Notes under the pieces: generated by a model
The model's input: the letters and a program-made list of their open reading frames with translations, nothing else
Told to the model about the DNA's origin: nothing
The model's database searches: none
Shown here: piece by piece, positions 18,805 to 28,472 of the stretch
How the letters are laid out: each line of letters starts with the position of its first letter
Position numbering within the stretch: position 1 is the first letter of the stretch
Origin: Synechococcus sp. AG-686-F08
GTDB taxonomy: Bacteria > Cyanobacteriota > Cyanobacteriia > PCC-6307 > Cyanobiaceae
Assembly (NCBI GenBank): GCA_003210315.1
Contig: QCVQ01000007.1
Span: forward strand, 1 to 56,640
DNA: 56,640 bases
Reading direction: 5' to 3'
Made by a program: the position numbers and the translations under genes

Positions 18805-19655
18805 GCGAATACCGCCGTGCGGCCGCGATACACCATGACCTGTCGGCACAAATGCAGCCGCAGTGCCCTGGCCAAGGCCAAACGCTCCGTATCCCGACCC
18901 TTGCGGATCAAATCCTCCACCTCATCGCGGTGACTCACAGAAAGAGTGGCCTGCTCAATGATCGGACCATCATCCAGCTGTTCAGTGACGTAATGCGCCG
19001 TGGCACCAATCAGCTTCACGCCCCGATCCCAGGCGCGGTGATACGGCTGAGCCCCCTTAAAGGCCGGTAAGAACGAGTGATGGATATTGATCACTTGGGA
19101 GAAGCGCTCTAAAAATTCTCCACTCAGCACCTGCATGTATTTCGCCAGCACAGCGAGCTCAATGCTCTGCTCTTCCAAGAGGTCAAGAACGCGAGCCTCA
19201 GCCTCTCGCTTGGTGGTCGGAGTCACTGGAATGTGGACAAATCGCCCACCAAAATCACCACAGAGTGGTTCTAAATCGGGATGGTTAGAAATCACCAAAG
19301 CAATCTCCATCGGCAATTCACCACTGCGAGAGCGCCAGAGCAAATCCAGCAAACAGTGGCTCTGCTTACTCACAAAGATGGCAACACGGGGCAACTCATC
19401 GGAGAAGTGAAGCTGTGCCTCACCACCAAGCCGGTCTGCAAGGGCACGCACCGCTGGTTCAATCGCATGCCGAGGCAACCCAAAGCCATCAAGCCCCCAC
19501 TCAATCCGACTCAAAAACAACCCTGCACCCGAGTCGGTGTGGTGGTCAGCGTGACGAATGTTGCCGCCATTGGCCGCCACCCATCCAGCCAGCTCACTCA
19601 CGAGTCCTGACCGATCAGGACAGATCAGTTGAAGGATGACCGTTGACCCGTTCAC
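18801..19655 (-). CDS. purU: Formyltetrahydrofolate deformylase
   Basis: The 284-residue enzyme hydrolyses 10-formyl-THF to formate and THF, balancing one-carbon units and supplying formate to PurT-type purine synthesis (purT is also in this window). An N-terminal ACT domain (ICPDRSGLVSELAGWVAANGGNI) precedes the formyltransferase fold. Catalytic Asn, His and Asp are in LVISNHPDLE, INIHHSFLPAFKG and VTEQLDDGPIIEQ. The start is GTG with no clear ribosome binding site. The stop overlaps the start of the O-antigen-ligase-like gene. Confidence 0.95.
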   Translation of the reverse strand: MNGSTVILQLICPDRSGLVSELAGWVAANGGNIRHADHHTDSGAGLFLSRIEWGLDGFGLPRHAIEPAVRALADRLGGEAQLHFSDELPRVAIFVSKQSHCLLDLLWRSRSGELPMEIALVISNHPDLEPLCGDFGGRFVHIPVTPTTKREAEARVLDLLEEQSIELAVLAKYMQVLSGEFLERFSQVINIHHSFLPAFKGAQPYHRAWDRGVKLIGATAHYVTEQLDDGPIIEQATLSVSHRDEVEDLIRKGRDTERLALARALRLHLCRQVMVYRGRTAVFA

Positions 19656-19755
19656 ACGCAGCAGAAATTCACAAGTTCATTCTCTCTTGGCAGTCAGTGC
19701 TCAGGGATCGGAATAACGCAGGTAAACTCGCCTCCTCCCTTGTTTTTCTATCCCC

Positions 19756-20214
19756 ATGCTGAGCGCCCTGCGTCGCCTCGCTGCGTTTTGCCTCTGCGTG
19801 TGCCTCTGCTTCGGCCTCGCAGCCTGCAGCGGTAATGGCAATGCCAAGCCCGCAACGATTAGCCCTGAAGACATGGCTGTGATCCGCAGGCAGGCAGAGG
19901 GATTCACCCAAGCGCAGGAGCGTCTCCCAGACCTGGCAGCGCTCGTCAATCAGCGCGATTGGACCTTCACCCGCAACTTGATTCACGGACCCATGCAAGA
20001 GGTCGGTCGCGAGATGTTGTACATCAATCAACGCCTGCTTCCAAACGACCGCGCCGAAGCCAACAAACTGGCGACAAAGCTCAAAGAAGCTCTCGCTGAC
20101 GTGGATGAAGCCGCCCGTCTCCAAGACGGAACACGCTTGCAGAAGTCCTACACATCCGTTGCAACGGGTTTTGCGAATTACGCTCGCGTCATTCCCGCCG
20201 AAGCTCTGAGCTGA
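19756..20214 (+). CDS. psbQ: Photosystem II extrinsic lipoprotein PsbQ (CyanoQ)
   Basis: A 152-residue lipoprotein of the thylakoid lumen side of photosystem II that stabilises the oxygen-evolving complex. A signal peptide ends in the lipobox LAAC (Cys at residue 24), followed by a Gly/Asn-rich linker and the four-helix PsbQ domain (VIRRQAEGFTQAQERLPDL, WTFTRNLIHGPMQEVGREM, KLATKLKEALADVDEAA). It is divergent from purU with about 100 bp between, and is followed after 14 bp by the FAD oxidoreductase. Confidence 0.93.
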   Translation: MLSALRRLAAFCLCVCLCFGLAACSGNGNAKPATISPEDMAVIRRQAEGFTQAQERLPDLAALVNQRDWTFTRNLIHGPMQEVGREMLYINQRLLPNDRAEANKLATKLKEALADVDEAARLQDGTRLQKSYTSVATGFANYARVIPAEALS

Positions 20215-20228
20215 TTATCTCGATTGCC

Positions 20229-21323
20229 GTGATTGGTGCTGGTGCCGTAGGCGCCGGCACGGCTTGGCATCTGGCCCGTCAAGGACACAACGTTTCGTTG
20301 ATCGATCCGTCCTTGGAAGCGCCAATTCAGCGCAACAACAGCCTTGACCAAGCCCTCAATGGCACGACGGCGTCGCTTGGGGTCTTGATGGGGCACGTGT
20401 TTCGTCGTTCCAGCGGACGAGCTTGGCGGCTGCGTCAACGCAGCATGGAGCTTTGGCCTCAATGGGTGGAGAGGCTGAACCATCCGGATACGCCCCTGCA
20501 GCTCGACTCTCCACTGATCCAGCTGGCTTCTGACCCCGTGGAATCAGAACGCATGCAAAGTCTTGCCAATCAACGCCGCGAGCTTGGACTCGAAAGTTTT
20601 AGTTCAGCGAACTCAGAGTCCCATCAGATTCCATGGCCCAATCCTGGGCATGGAGGATTGTGTTCTCACAACGACGGCCGCATTGACCCCCTTGCCCTGC
20701 AACGGGCGCTCAGACGCAGCCTCAAAACAGAAGAGGTGGCACTCTTACCGGCTCGCGTCACAGCACTCCATCGACAGAATCCTGATGAAGGAAACCGCTG
20801 GGGCCTGGAACTGGACACAGGCCACAACACCCACTACGACGTTGTTGTGATCTGCACAGCCTTGGCCAGTGCACTGTTGCTGCAACCGCTTGGGCACGAG
20901 TTTCCGATGGAAGCAGTCTTAGGCCAGGTCCTCGATCTCCAAGTTTCAGCCACCACCAAGGCCTGGGATCATTGGCCAGCAGTGCTGGTCTGCAATGGAG
21001 TGAATCTGATTCGCCATGGACACAACAGGCTTTGGCTTGGAGCAACCCTGGAACACGGCGAAGAACCATCCACTGAGGAGCCTTCAATCATGCGGCGATT
21101 GGATGGCCTGGCACCGAACTGGCTACAGGAGGCCGAGGTCGTCGATCAATGGCATGGCCTCAGGGCCAGACCCTCTGGGCGGCCAGCTCCATTGCTTGAG
21201 GTCTTGGAGCCAGGCTTGATTCTGGCCAGCGGTCACTATCGAAACGGAGTTCTTTTGGCTCCTGCTACGGCAGACTGGGTTGGTCAGCAAATGATGAATA
21301 CAACCAAGATTCCCGCTTCCTGA
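20229..21323 (+). CDS. FAD-dependent oxidoreductase of the D-amino acid oxidase family
   Basis: The 364-residue flavoprotein begins with the Rossmann FAD motif GAGAVGAGTAWHLA and ends with a DAO-type C-terminal strand (GLILASGHYRNGVLLAPATADWV). Family members are glycine/sarcosine/D-amino acid oxidases such as ThiO; the substrate here is not known. The only normal start, GTG 20229, leaves the first beta strand short (the frame reads IAV just before it), so a non-standard ATT at 20223 is conceivable. It lies 14 bp behind psbQ, likely in one transcript. Confidence 0.85.
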   Translation: MIGAGAVGAGTAWHLARQGHNVSLIDPSLEAPIQRNNSLDQALNGTTASLGVLMGHVFRRSSGRAWRLRQRSMELWPQWVERLNHPDTPLQLDSPLIQLASDPVESERMQSLANQRRELGLESFSSANSESHQIPWPNPGHGGLCSHNDGRIDPLALQRALRRSLKTEEVALLPARVTALHRQNPDEGNRWGLELDTGHNTHYDVVVICTALASALLLQPLGHEFPMEAVLGQVLDLQVSATTKAWDHWPAVLVCNGVNLIRHGHNRLWLGATLEHGEEPSTEEPSIMRRLDGLAPNWLQEAEVVDQWHGLRARPSGRPAPLLEVLEPGLILASGHYRNGVLLAPATADWVGQQMMNTTKIPAS

Positions 21324-21377
21324 CCTTGTCTCCACTCGATCGTTATTGGTCTTTGACACCTCAGATGTAGAGATGAC

Positions 21378-22409
21378 ATGCAAGTAAATCGCTCATTCGA
21401 CCTCATGAGTCGCCGTTTCTTGAACCGCTCCAGCACTGCACTGATCGGTGTTGCAACCGCTTTCAGTCTTGCTGCCTGCTCGTCAAGCGATCAGGGAACT
21501 GGCAAACAACAAGGCCGTCTATCAGCCGCTGGCGCATCCTTTCCAGCTGCGATTTACCAACGCTGGTTCCAAGATCTGGCGCCCCAAGGGATCCAGGTCA
21601 ATTACCAATCCGTTGGATCAGGTGCAGGGGTCAGACAATTCACGGCAGGCACCGTTGATTTCGGGGCATCTGACAAGCCAATGCAAGCCGAGGCCATTGC
21701 CAAAGTGAGTCGCGGCGTCGTCCAGGTCCCGATGACAGCAGGCGCCATCGCAGTGGCCTACCACAATCCAGGCTGTGAGTTGAAGCTCACGCGAGAGCAA
21801 CTTGCTGGAATCTTTTTAGGCAACATTCGCGATTACAAGGAATTGGGCTGCCCATCCAAAGCAATCAAGGTGGTGCATCGCTCCGATGGCTCTGGCACCA
21901 CTTACAACTTCACCAAGCACCTCTCTGCCATCAGTCCGGAATGGAACAGCGGTGTTGGCGCCAGTAAATCCGTGCAATGGCCAACAGGCGTTGGAGCCAA
22001 AGGCAACGAGGGTGTAGCCGCACAACTCACCCAGATTGATGGCGGGATTGGCTACGTCGAACTGGCCTATGTCAAAGGAGATCTACAGGCGGCTGCCATT
22101 CAAAACGGTTCTGGGAAAAAGGTGGTGCCCACCAATGCCACGGCGAATCGTGCCCTTGGTTCGATCGACCTCGGACCCAATCTCACCGGCAGCAATGCCA
22201 ACCCCATGAACGGATATCCCATCGTGACCTTCACTTGGGTGCTCGCTTATGCCAATGGCAATGGCAACAACACGGACGTACTCAAATCAACCTTCGATTA
22301 CATGTTGTCTGAGGAATCACAGGCGAAAGCTCCTGAGTTGGGCTACATCTCCCTTCCCCCAGATGTGATCATTCAAGCCAAAGCGGCGGCTAACACAATT
22401 AAGGAGTAA
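21378..22409 (+). CDS. pstS: Phosphate ABC transporter, periplasmic phosphate-binding protein
   Basis: The 343-residue PstS binds phosphate outside the inner membrane for the Pst importer. A signal sequence ends at a lipobox (SLAACSSS), and the mature protein carries the phosphate-contact segments GASFPAAIYQRW, SVGSGAGVRQF, DFGASDKPM and HRSDGSGTTYNF. The other pst genes are not nearby, which is usual in marine Synechococcus that keep several pstS copies. An in-frame ATG at 21405 is an alternative start. I saw no convincing Pho box in the 54 bp upstream. Confidence 0.95.
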   Translation: MQVNRSFDLMSRRFLNRSSTALIGVATAFSLAACSSSDQGTGKQQGRLSAAGASFPAAIYQRWFQDLAPQGIQVNYQSVGSGAGVRQFTAGTVDFGASDKPMQAEAIAKVSRGVVQVPMTAGAIAVAYHNPGCELKLTREQLAGIFLGNIRDYKELGCPSKAIKVVHRSDGSGTTYNFTKHLSAISPEWNSGVGASKSVQWPTGVGAKGNEGVAAQLTQIDGGIGYVELAYVKGDLQAAAIQNGSGKKVVPTNATANRALGSIDLGPNLTGSNANPMNGYPIVTFTWVLAYANGNGNNTDVLKSTFDYMLSEESQAKAPELGYISLPPDVIIQAKAAANTIKE

Positions 22410-22709
22410 ATATGTTTCATTTCAAGCCAATAAAAATAACTATAAAAACCAACCAAACATTCGAACTGTCAATAACAACGAGATCCAATAGTTAAGTATT
22501 TTATCAGCAATAGACATGCCACCTTCTCCTTAAGGCTGAAGTCGAGACACTTTTGACACTCGCTTAAGAAGCATTAAACGGACTTTTGCATCAATCGATC
22601 AATCTTGAATTGAAAAAGACCAGCCAGCCAGCTGACCATAGGCATTAAAAAAGCCCCCAATTATGGGGGCAAATAGGTTGAAACCACGAAAAACTAAGGA
22701 CTTATTGAA
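22410..22709. other. AT-rich gap between pstS and dnaK
   Basis: About 300 bp between convergent genes. No open frame longer than 27 codons and no RNA gene were recognised. The only clear element is the dnaK terminator near its right end. Confidence 0.5.
22653..22670 (-). terminator. Intrinsic terminator of dnaK
   Basis: A perfect 6-bp stem GCCCCC-aattat-GGGGGC, read on the minus strand, is followed directly by TTTTTTAATG. This is a textbook rho-independent terminator about 40 bp past the dnaK stop. Confidence 0.9.
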
Positions 22710-24623
22710 TTACTTAGTTTCTGTGAATTCAGCATCGATAACATCATCTCCAGCATTGCTAGATCCATCTCCAGAGTTACCCGCAGCTGCACCCTCTTCT
22801 CCAGAAGCTGCAGCTTCTGCACCAGCCTGTTGGTAAACAGATGCACCAACGGTATAGAGCTCTTGCTGTAACTCTTCAAGGAGAGTCTTCATCGAATCAA
22901 AGTCCTCTTTTTCCGTCGCCTCCTTGAGCTTGGTGGCCTTCTCTTCAACCTTGGCCTTGGCCTCGGCATCAACCTTGTCGCCCAGTTCAGCCAGTTGCTT
23001 TTCAGCCTGATAGGCGAGAGTTTCAGCCTGATTCTTCAGGTCGATTTTCTCGCGCTTCTCCTTATCAGCACTGGCATTGCTTTCGGCATCCTTCACCATC
23101 TTCTCGACTTCATTGTCAGAAAGGGTGGAGGCTCCGGTGATCGAGATCGACTGCTCTTTGCCGCTGCCCTTGTCCTTGGCGGTCACGCTCAAGATGCCGT
23201 TGGCATCAATGTCGAATGTGACTTCGATCTGAGGCACACCGCGAGGGGCAGCAGGAATGCCATCGAGACGGAAGGTTCCCAGACTCTTGTTATCTGAAGC
23301 CATCTCGCGCTCACCCTGGAGCACATGAATCTCAACGTTGGTTTGACCATCCACAGCAGTGGAGTAGGTCTCTGATTTTTTGGTTGGAACGGTGGTGTTC
23401 CTCGTGATCATTTTTGTCATCACACCACCAAGCGTCTCCACACCTAGGGATAGGGGTGTGACATCCAGCAAGAGAATGTCTTTGACTTCTCCAGCCAAAA
23501 CACCACCTTGGATGGCGGCACCGATCGCCACCACCTCATCAGGGTTCACGGTCTGGTTGGGGTCCTTGCCGGTGGTGCGCTTCACCAGCTCGAGCACAGC
23601 CGGGATGCGGGTGGAGCCACCCACCATCACAATCTCGTCAAGCTCACTCGATGAAAGCTTGGCGTCTTTCAGAGCCTGTTCAACCGGAATGCGGCAACGA
23701 TCGATCAGCGTGGAAGCCAGCTCTTCAAACTTGCCGCGCGTCAGGGTGAGATCGAGATGCTTAGGTCCTTCCGGGGTCGCCGTAATGAAGGGCAAATTGA
23801 TCTCGCTCTGGGTGGCGCTCGAGAGCTCAATTTTCGCCTTCTCAGCAGCTTCGGTCAGACGCTGCAGAGCCTGCTTGTCCTGACGAAGATCAATGCCTTC
23901 GTTGGATTTGAAGCTATTGGCGAGGTGGTCGACGATCACCTTGTCGAAATCATCACCACCAAGGTGCGTGTCACCCGAAGTGGAGAGAACTTCGAACACT
24001 CCATCTCCAACTTCCAGCACAGACACGTCAAAGGTGCCGCCTCCAAGGTCGAACACGAGGATGCGTTCATTGCTTTTTTTGTCGAGGCCGTAGGCCAGCG
24101 CAGCGGCTGTGGGCTCGTTAATGATGCGCAGGACTTCCAGGCCTGCGATCTTTCCGGCGTCTTTTGTGGCCTGGCGCTGGGAATCGTTGAAATAAGCGGG
24201 AACGGTAATGACCGCTTGGGTCACGGTTTCACCGAGGTACTTACCAGCATCTTCAGCAAGTTTGCGCAGAACCTGGGCGCTCACCTCCTCAGGGGCGAAC
24301 TGCTTCTCAAGAACAGGACATTTAACTTTGACGTTGGATCCAGATTTCTCGACCGAATAACTGACCTCTTTGGATTCATCATTGACTTCGTCTACACGAC
24401 GTCCAATGAAACGTTTGACGGAATAAAACGTGTTGTCGGTGTTCATCACCGCTTGACGTTTCGCGATCTGACCAACCAGCTGATCCTGATTTTTTGTGTA
24501 AGCGACCACCGATGGAGTGGTGCGAAAGCCCTCAGCATTGGCGATCACGGTGGGCTTGCCGCCCTCCATCACCGAGACACAACTGTTGGTGGTACCTAAA
24601 TCAATGCCGACAACCTTGCCCAT
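22710..24623 (-). CDS. dnaK: Chaperone DnaK (Hsp70), DnaK2-like
   Basis: The 637-residue Hsp70 has the nucleotide-binding domain ([49 protein letters not shown]), the linker [15 protein letters not shown], the substrate domain and a helical lid ending in a Gly/Ala/Ser-rich tail with DDVIDAEF. This tail suits the main stress DnaK (DnaK2 type) of cyanobacteria. The ATG is preceded by GGAGGGC, a strong ribosome binding site. No grpE or dnaJ is adjacent. I found no CIRCE inverted repeat in the 130 bp between dnaK and aroE. Confidence 0.96.
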   Translation of the reverse strand: MGKVVGIDLGTTNSCVSVMEGGKPTVIANAEGFRTTPSVVAYTKNQDQLVGQIAKRQAVMNTDNTFYSVKRFIGRRVDEVNDESKEVSYSVEKSGSNVKVKCPVLEKQFAPEEVSAQVLRKLAEDAGKYLGETVTQAVITVPAYFNDSQRQATKDAGKIAGLEVLRIINEPTAAALAYGLDKKSNERILVFDLGGGTFDVSVLEVGDGVFEVLSTSGDTHLGGDDFDKVIVDHLANSFKSNEGIDLRQDKQALQRLTEAAEKAKIELSSATQSEINLPFITATPEGPKHLDLTLTRGKFEELASTLIDRCRIPVEQALKDAKLSSSELDEIVMVGGSTRIPAVLELVKRTTGKDPNQTVNPDEVVAIGAAIQGGVLAGEVKDILLLDVTPLSLGVETLGGVMTKMITRNTTVPTKKSETYSTAVDGQTNVEIHVLQGEREMASDNKSLGTFRLDGIPAAPRGVPQIEVTFDIDANGILSVTAKDKGSGKEQSISITGASTLSDNEVEKMVKDAESNASADKEKREKIDLKNQAETLAYQAEKQLAELGDKVDAEAKAKVEEKATKLKEATEKEDFDSMKTLLEELQQELYTVGASVYQQAGAEAAASGEEGAAAGNSGDGSSNAGDDVIDAEFTETK

Positions 24624-24754
24624 CAGTGCCCTCCTATCCCTCGAAAAAGTGTGACTAGAACTCGTGCATCTTCGTCAGAGACATCACCAAGAGGCGAGGT
24701 GTGGTTCCCGAACAGGCCGAACGGCAGGCTGGTCACGGACTGTCAAATAAAGGA

Positions 24755-25648
24755 ATGATCAGCGGAACCACGGCACTGGTCGGACTGTTGGGACAACCAG
24801 TCAGTCACTCACTCTCACCGGCCATGCAAAACGCAGCCCTGAAGGAGATGGGGCTCGACTGGAGCTTCCTGGCCCTGCCGTGCCGCGCTGATGATCTCGC
24901 CACTGTGCTCAAGGGACTGGAGGCCGTGGGGTGCCGTGGGCTCAACGTCACCATCCCCCACAAGCAGGCCGTCTCCCTCCTCTGTGTCGAACTCAGTCCG
25001 CTGGCTCAACGGCTTGGCGCCGTGAACACCATGATTCCATTGTCCAGTGGTGGCTGGCACGGACACAACACCGATGTAGAGGGCTTTTTGGCCCCGCTCC
25101 TTCACAACAATGCCAACTGGAGCGGAACGCGAACTGTGGTGTTGGGTTGTGGCGGAAGCGCCCGAGCCGTTGTAGCGGGATTACAGGACTTAAACCCAAG
25201 CGAAATCACAATCGTGGGGCGTCGGGATAAAACACTCCAACCGTTTTGCAGCGATCTTCAGCAAGGAAGACCAGCCAGCAGTGTCCAGTTACAACCTCTT
25301 TTAGACAACGACCCACGCCTTGAAACCCGAATTCAGCAAGCGGATCTGGTGGTCAACACCACGCCCATTGGCATGAGCAGCCATCAGCATGATCAAGGCC
25401 CGGTTCTACCCCTCGGCGAAGACATCTGGAACAACCTCAGATCTCACACCGTGCTCTACGACTTGATCTACACACCACGACCCACGCCATGGCTGCAGCG
25501 CGGGGAAGCGTTGGGCTGCCGCACCCACGACGGCCTGGAGATGCTTGTGCAGCAAGGGGCCGCCGCGCTCCGTTGTTGGAGCGGCATGGCTGAGGTTCCA
25601 GTAGACGCAATGCGGGAAGCAGCGCTCGAAAACCTGAGCCATCCCTAA
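24755..25648 (+). CDS. aroE: Shikimate dehydrogenase
   Basis: The 297-residue enzyme reduces 3-dehydroshikimate with NADPH. Substrate-binding residues are in GQPVSHSLSPAMQN, the catalytic Lys in LNVTIPHKQAV and Asp in HNTDVEGF; the NADP fold is VVLGCGGSARAVVAG. I chose ATG 24755, which gives the usual N-terminus MISGTTALVGLLG. An in-frame GTG at 24701 has GAGG 6 nt upstream and would add 18 residues, so it cannot be excluded. aroE is divergent from dnaK. Confidence 0.93.
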   Translation: MISGTTALVGLLGQPVSHSLSPAMQNAALKEMGLDWSFLALPCRADDLATVLKGLEAVGCRGLNVTIPHKQAVSLLCVELSPLAQRLGAVNTMIPLSSGGWHGHNTDVEGFLAPLLHNNANWSGTRTVVLGCGGSARAVVAGLQDLNPSEITIVGRRDKTLQPFCSDLQQGRPASSVQLQPLLDNDPRLETRIQQADLVVNTTPIGMSSHQHDQGPVLPLGEDIWNNLRSHTVLYDLIYTPRPTPWLQRGEALGCRTHDGLEMLVQQGAAALRCWSGMAEVPVDAMREAALENLSHP

Positions 25649-25686
25649 ACGCGACCTAGCCTTGAAGCAATCTCCAGCTTCAACCT

Positions 25687-26154
25687 GTGCCCATCCCCAT
25701 CTGGCAGCGCCTGCTTGGTTTGTTGGTTTACGTCTTGCCATGGAGCGATGCCATCCCCATCGGCCAACATCTGTTCATTCAGTTCCCTGTGTTGCAGTGG
25801 CTGACCCTGCCGGCCTTGCCTCTGTTCATTTTGGAACGGGGAATTCCTTTCGGTCTTGGGAACCTTCTGGTGTTTTTCTTGCTGTTCTTAGCGGTGGTGA
25901 GAAATCCAAACGTTCCTTACTTCATTCGCTTCAACACCTTGCAAGCGCTACTGGTTGACATCGTGGTGGTACTGATCGGCTATGCCTTCACCATCCTGTT
26001 GCCCATCGGTGGCGGACTGATGATGCGCACCCTTTCCAGCACTGTGGTCGTGGGTGTTTTGGCCGTTGTGATCTTTGCCTTAATCGAGTGTTCTCGAGGT
26101 CGTGAGCCCGACCTGCCGGGTTTGAGTCAAGCGGTTCGCATGCAGTTGTACTGA
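25687..26154 (+). CDS. Tic20-like membrane protein
   Basis: A 155-residue protein with four hydrophobic helices, similar to the Tic20 family (cyanobacterial relatives of the chloroplast inner-envelope translocon). Typical are IWQRLLGLLVYVLPWSDAIP near the start and RNPNVPYFIRFNTLQALLVDI in the middle. Function in cyanobacteria is unproven. The start is GTG. It follows aroE after 38 bp and precedes rpsF. Confidence 0.85.
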   Translation: MPIPIWQRLLGLLVYVLPWSDAIPIGQHLFIQFPVLQWLTLPALPLFILERGIPFGLGNLLVFFLLFLAVVRNPNVPYFIRFNTLQALLVDIVVVLIGYAFTILLPIGGGLMMRTLSSTVVVGVLAVVIFALIECSRGREPDLPGLSQAVRMQLY

Positions 26155-26182
26155 TCCCCACAACACCAGGCGATATGGTGGT

Positions 26183-26226
26183 AGATCCGTCGCTCATTTA
26201 CTGAGCCTTCAGTCCCAGTCGGATCT
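26183..26226 (+). promoter_or_regulatory. Structured rpsF 5' leader, possible autoregulatory element
   Basis: A perfect 7-bp inverted repeat AGATCCG (26183-26189) / CGGATCT (26220-26226) encloses a second perfect stem GCTCA-tttac-TGAGC (26192-26206). The structure ends 6 nt before the rpsF ATG, where no Shine-Dalgarno sequence is seen. In other bacteria S6 with S18 binds a leader structure with a CCG element to control rpsF, so autoregulation is plausible but unproven here. Confidence 0.45.
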
Positions 26227-26232
26227 GTCTCC

Positions 26233-26598
26233 ATGACCCAACAGCCTTACTACGAGACCATGTACATCCTCCGCCCGGATATCCCGGAAGAGGAAGTTGA
26301 GTCTCACGTGACCAAATACCGCGACATTTTGACTGAGGCGGGTGCTGAAGTTCTCGATAATCAAATGCGAGGCAAGCGTCGTCTGGCCTATCCGATCGCC
26401 AAGCACAAGGAAGGCATCTACGTGCAGCTGAGCCATAACGGTGATGGCCAACAAGTGGGCGTCATCGAAAAAGCAATGCGTCTCAGTGAAGATGTGATTC
26501 GCTATCTCACCGTGAAGCAAGAAGGCCCGTTGCCTGCTCCTCGCGTCGCTCCTGGAACAGAAGCACCAGCCGAACCTGAAGCGGCTGCTCCTGCCTGA
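26233..26598 (+). CDS. rpsF: 30S ribosomal protein S6
   Basis: The 121-residue S6 binds S18 and 16S rRNA on the small-subunit platform. The core ([55 protein letters not shown]) is canonical and the Ala/Pro/Glu-rich tail is a cyanobacterial extension. rpsR and ssb, its partners in many bacteria, are not adjacent. The leader just upstream can fold (see 26183-26226). Confidence 0.96.
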   Translation: MTQQPYYETMYILRPDIPEEEVESHVTKYRDILTEAGAEVLDNQMRGKRRLAYPIAKHKEGIYVQLSHNGDGQQVGVIEKAMRLSEDVIRYLTVKQEGPLPAPRVAPGTEAPAEPEAAAPA

Positions 26599-26612
26599 CG
26601 GCCATTGTGCAA

Positions 26613-26644
26613 GCCATGGACGGGCGATAACGTCCGACCATGGC
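26613..26644 (+). promoter_or_regulatory. Nested inverted repeat covering a start codon
   Basis: GCCATGG (26613-26619) pairs perfectly with CCATGGC (26638-26644), and inside it GGACG (26618-26622) can pair with CGTCC (26631-26635), leaving GA bulged. The ATG of the next gene (26640-26642) lies within the outer arm, so folding would hide it. No ribosome binding site is visible in front of it. Control of translation behind rpsF is an inference. Confidence 0.45.
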
Positions 26645-26957
26645 GCATCAGGACTCCAACTATTGCTCACCTCCACCGGTCTGGAAAGCCGCCAGACCCC
26701 CCAGTGGTGACGTCGAAGCACTCAAAGCCAGGGTGCACGAACTCGAAGAGCAGGTCAGGGACTACGAATCGCTGCTGAGCGAACTCCCTGACCTTTTTGA
26801 ACGCAAATTCCAACAGAGATTGGAACCGCTCTTGGAACGCTATCGGTTGTTGGCTCAGGCTCAGCAACTCAATGCTGCACCTCCCGAAGCTGAGATTGTG
26901 CCTCTGCCCTTGCGCGCCGATCGACAAGGACAGCAGCGGCACAACATCGCAGCCTGA
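26640..26957 (+). CDS. Small conserved coiled-coil protein, unknown function
   Basis: A 105-residue protein starting 41 bp after rpsF. After a Pro-rich N-terminus, residues about 24-75 form a heptad-like charged helix (DVEALKARVHELEEQVRDY, then ERKFQQRLEPLLERYRLLAQ), predicted coiled coil. The C-terminus is polar. No family is recognised. It ends 2 bp before the convergent argG stop. Its start codon is in a potential hairpin. Confidence 0.7.
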   Translation: MAHQDSNYCSPPPVWKAARPPSGDVEALKARVHELEEQVRDYESLLSELPDLFERKFQQRLEPLLERYRLLAQAQQLNAAPPEAEIVPLPLRADRQGQQRHNIAA

Positions 26958-26959
26958 TC

Positions 26960-28165
26960 TCAACGCCGATGCTTGGCGGCCCATAAGCGTGTGGGTAGGC
27001 CCCAGACGTAGATAAAGCCTTCAGCAGCACGATGATCAAACTTGTCTTCGCTGCCGTATGAGGCCATCTCGGGAATGTACAAGCTGTTGTCTGTGGAAGC
27101 TCTCCCAGTCACCGTGGCATTGCCCTTGTGAAGCTTCAGGCGCACGACCCCATTCACGTGGACCTGCGTGCGATCCATGAAGCCATCAAGTGCATCTTTG
27201 AGAGGACCAAACCAAAGGCCCTGATAGACGAGATCTGCCCATTGCATCTCGAGCTGGCGCTTGGTCCGCAAGACATCGGCGGCAAGGGTGAGACTCTCCA
27301 ACTCCTGATGCGCCCGAATCAACAGCAGTAAGCCAGGCGTTTCGTAAATTTCCCGACTTTTAATTCCCACTACACGGTTCTCGATCATGTCGAGACGACC
27401 AATGCCATGGGTGCCTGCCAAACGGTTGGCTTCCCGGATCAGCGACACGGGCTCCAGCCGTTTGCCATTAATGGCCACGGGATTCCCACCTTCAAACTGG
27501 ATCTCTATCTCCTCGGCATCGTTCGGGGTTTGGTCCACGGAACGGGTCATCGCAAAGACCTCTTCTGGTGGCGCCACCATCGGGTCTTCCAAGGGACCAG
27601 CTTCGATGCTGCGCCCAAGCAGATTGAGATCGATTGAATAAGGGGATTTTTTGCTCACGGGGGATGGCATGCCAAACCGCTCGCCGTAGGCAATGGTTTC
27701 CTCCCGGCTCATGCCCCATTCACGCGCTGGCGTCAACACCTTTAAATCAGGCGCAAGCGATGCAATTGCCACATCAAAACGCACCTGATCGTTTCCCTTG
27801 CCGGTGCAGCCATGGGCTACAGCATCAGCTCCTACCTCTCTTGCCACCTCCACGAGACGACGAGCAATCAGAGGACGCGCCAAGGCCGTTGAGAGGGGAT
27901 AGCGACCCTCATAAAGAGCATTCGCACGAATCGCAGGAAAGGCGAATTCCTCGATGAAGGGCTTAATCAGATCACCAACCAAAGACTGACTCGCCCCCGC
28001 CTCGAGTGCTTTGAGGCGGATTGGCTCCAGTTCATCGCCCTGGCCGAGATCAGCCGCGAAGGTGATCACCTCCTCCACACCCCATTCCTGCTTGAGGTAG
28101 GGAATGCAGACGCTGGTGTCCACCCCACCGGAATAGGCGAGAACGACCTTGGTTGCGCGTCCCAT
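26960..28165 (-). CDS. argG: Argininosuccinate synthase
   Basis: The 401-residue enzyme joins citrulline and aspartate with ATP in arginine synthesis. The PP-loop ATP site [17 protein letters not shown] is at the N-terminus; [25 protein letters not shown]-like [19 protein letters not shown] and [16 protein letters not shown] follow. An AGGAG lies 9 nt before the ATG. The ATG overlaps the stop of the upstream small membrane protein gene (TGATG), indicating coupling. Confidence 0.97.
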   Translation of the reverse strand: MGRATKVVLAYSGGVDTSVCIPYLKQEWGVEEVITFAADLGQGDELEPIRLKALEAGASQSLVGDLIKPFIEEFAFPAIRANALYEGRYPLSTALARPLIARRLVEVAREVGADAVAHGCTGKGNDQVRFDVAIASLAPDLKVLTPAREWGMSREETIAYGERFGMPSPVSKKSPYSIDLNLLGRSIEAGPLEDPMVAPPEEVFAMTRSVDQTPNDAEEIEIQFEGGNPVAINGKRLEPVSLIREANRLAGTHGIGRLDMIENRVVGIKSREIYETPGLLLLIRAHQELESLTLAADVLRTKRQLEMQWADLVYQGLWFGPLKDALDGFMDRTQVHVNGVVRLKLHKGNATVTGRASTDNSLYIPEMASYGSEDKFDHRAAEGFIYVWGLPTRLWAAKHRR

Positions 28166-28419
28166 CAGGTGGACTCCTGCTCTGAATCAGATTGCACTGA
28201 TTCTCCACTCCCGTCGGCCCGCTGGAGCGATTGGGGAGTCAGCCTAGCGAGCCAAAACAGCCAAATCGCCATGAAGAAGGCAGGAACAAACAACAGTGCA
28301 AGCACTGGAACTGAGGACACCACAAGCGGATCTGGATGCAAGCGCCCCCACTTCCACAGACCAAAACTCACTAACAAAGCCCCGCCCCACACAGAGAGGA
28401 GCAGCCACACCTTGGCCAA
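28165..28419 (-). CDS. Small two-helix membrane protein, unknown function
   Basis: An 84-residue protein with two hydrophobic segments (about residues 4-20 and 33-60, the latter [20 protein letters not shown]) and an acidic, Ser-rich tail. It lies directly upstream of argG with overlapping stop and start codons. The assigned start is TTG; GTG three codons on is an alternative. I recognise no family; its tie to arginine synthesis is only positional. Confidence 0.6.
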   Translation of the reverse strand: MAKVWLLLSVWGGALLVSFGLWKWGRLHPDPLVVSSVPVLALLFVPAFFMAIWLFWLARLTPQSLQRADGSGESVQSDSEQEST

Positions 28420-28472
28420 GAGAAGCCCTCAAGACTGCACTGACCTATGATGATCGATTACGGAACTGGACA

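Noticed and set aside
23757-24599. 280-codon open frame on the plus strand opposite dnaK
   Set aside because: Long antisense frames opposite dnaK are a known codon-bias artefact; no start signal and no family-like residues.
24624-24754. CIRCE-type heat-shock operator upstream of dnaK
   Set aside because: No TTAGCACTC-N9-GAGTGCTAA match in the dnaK-aroE gap.
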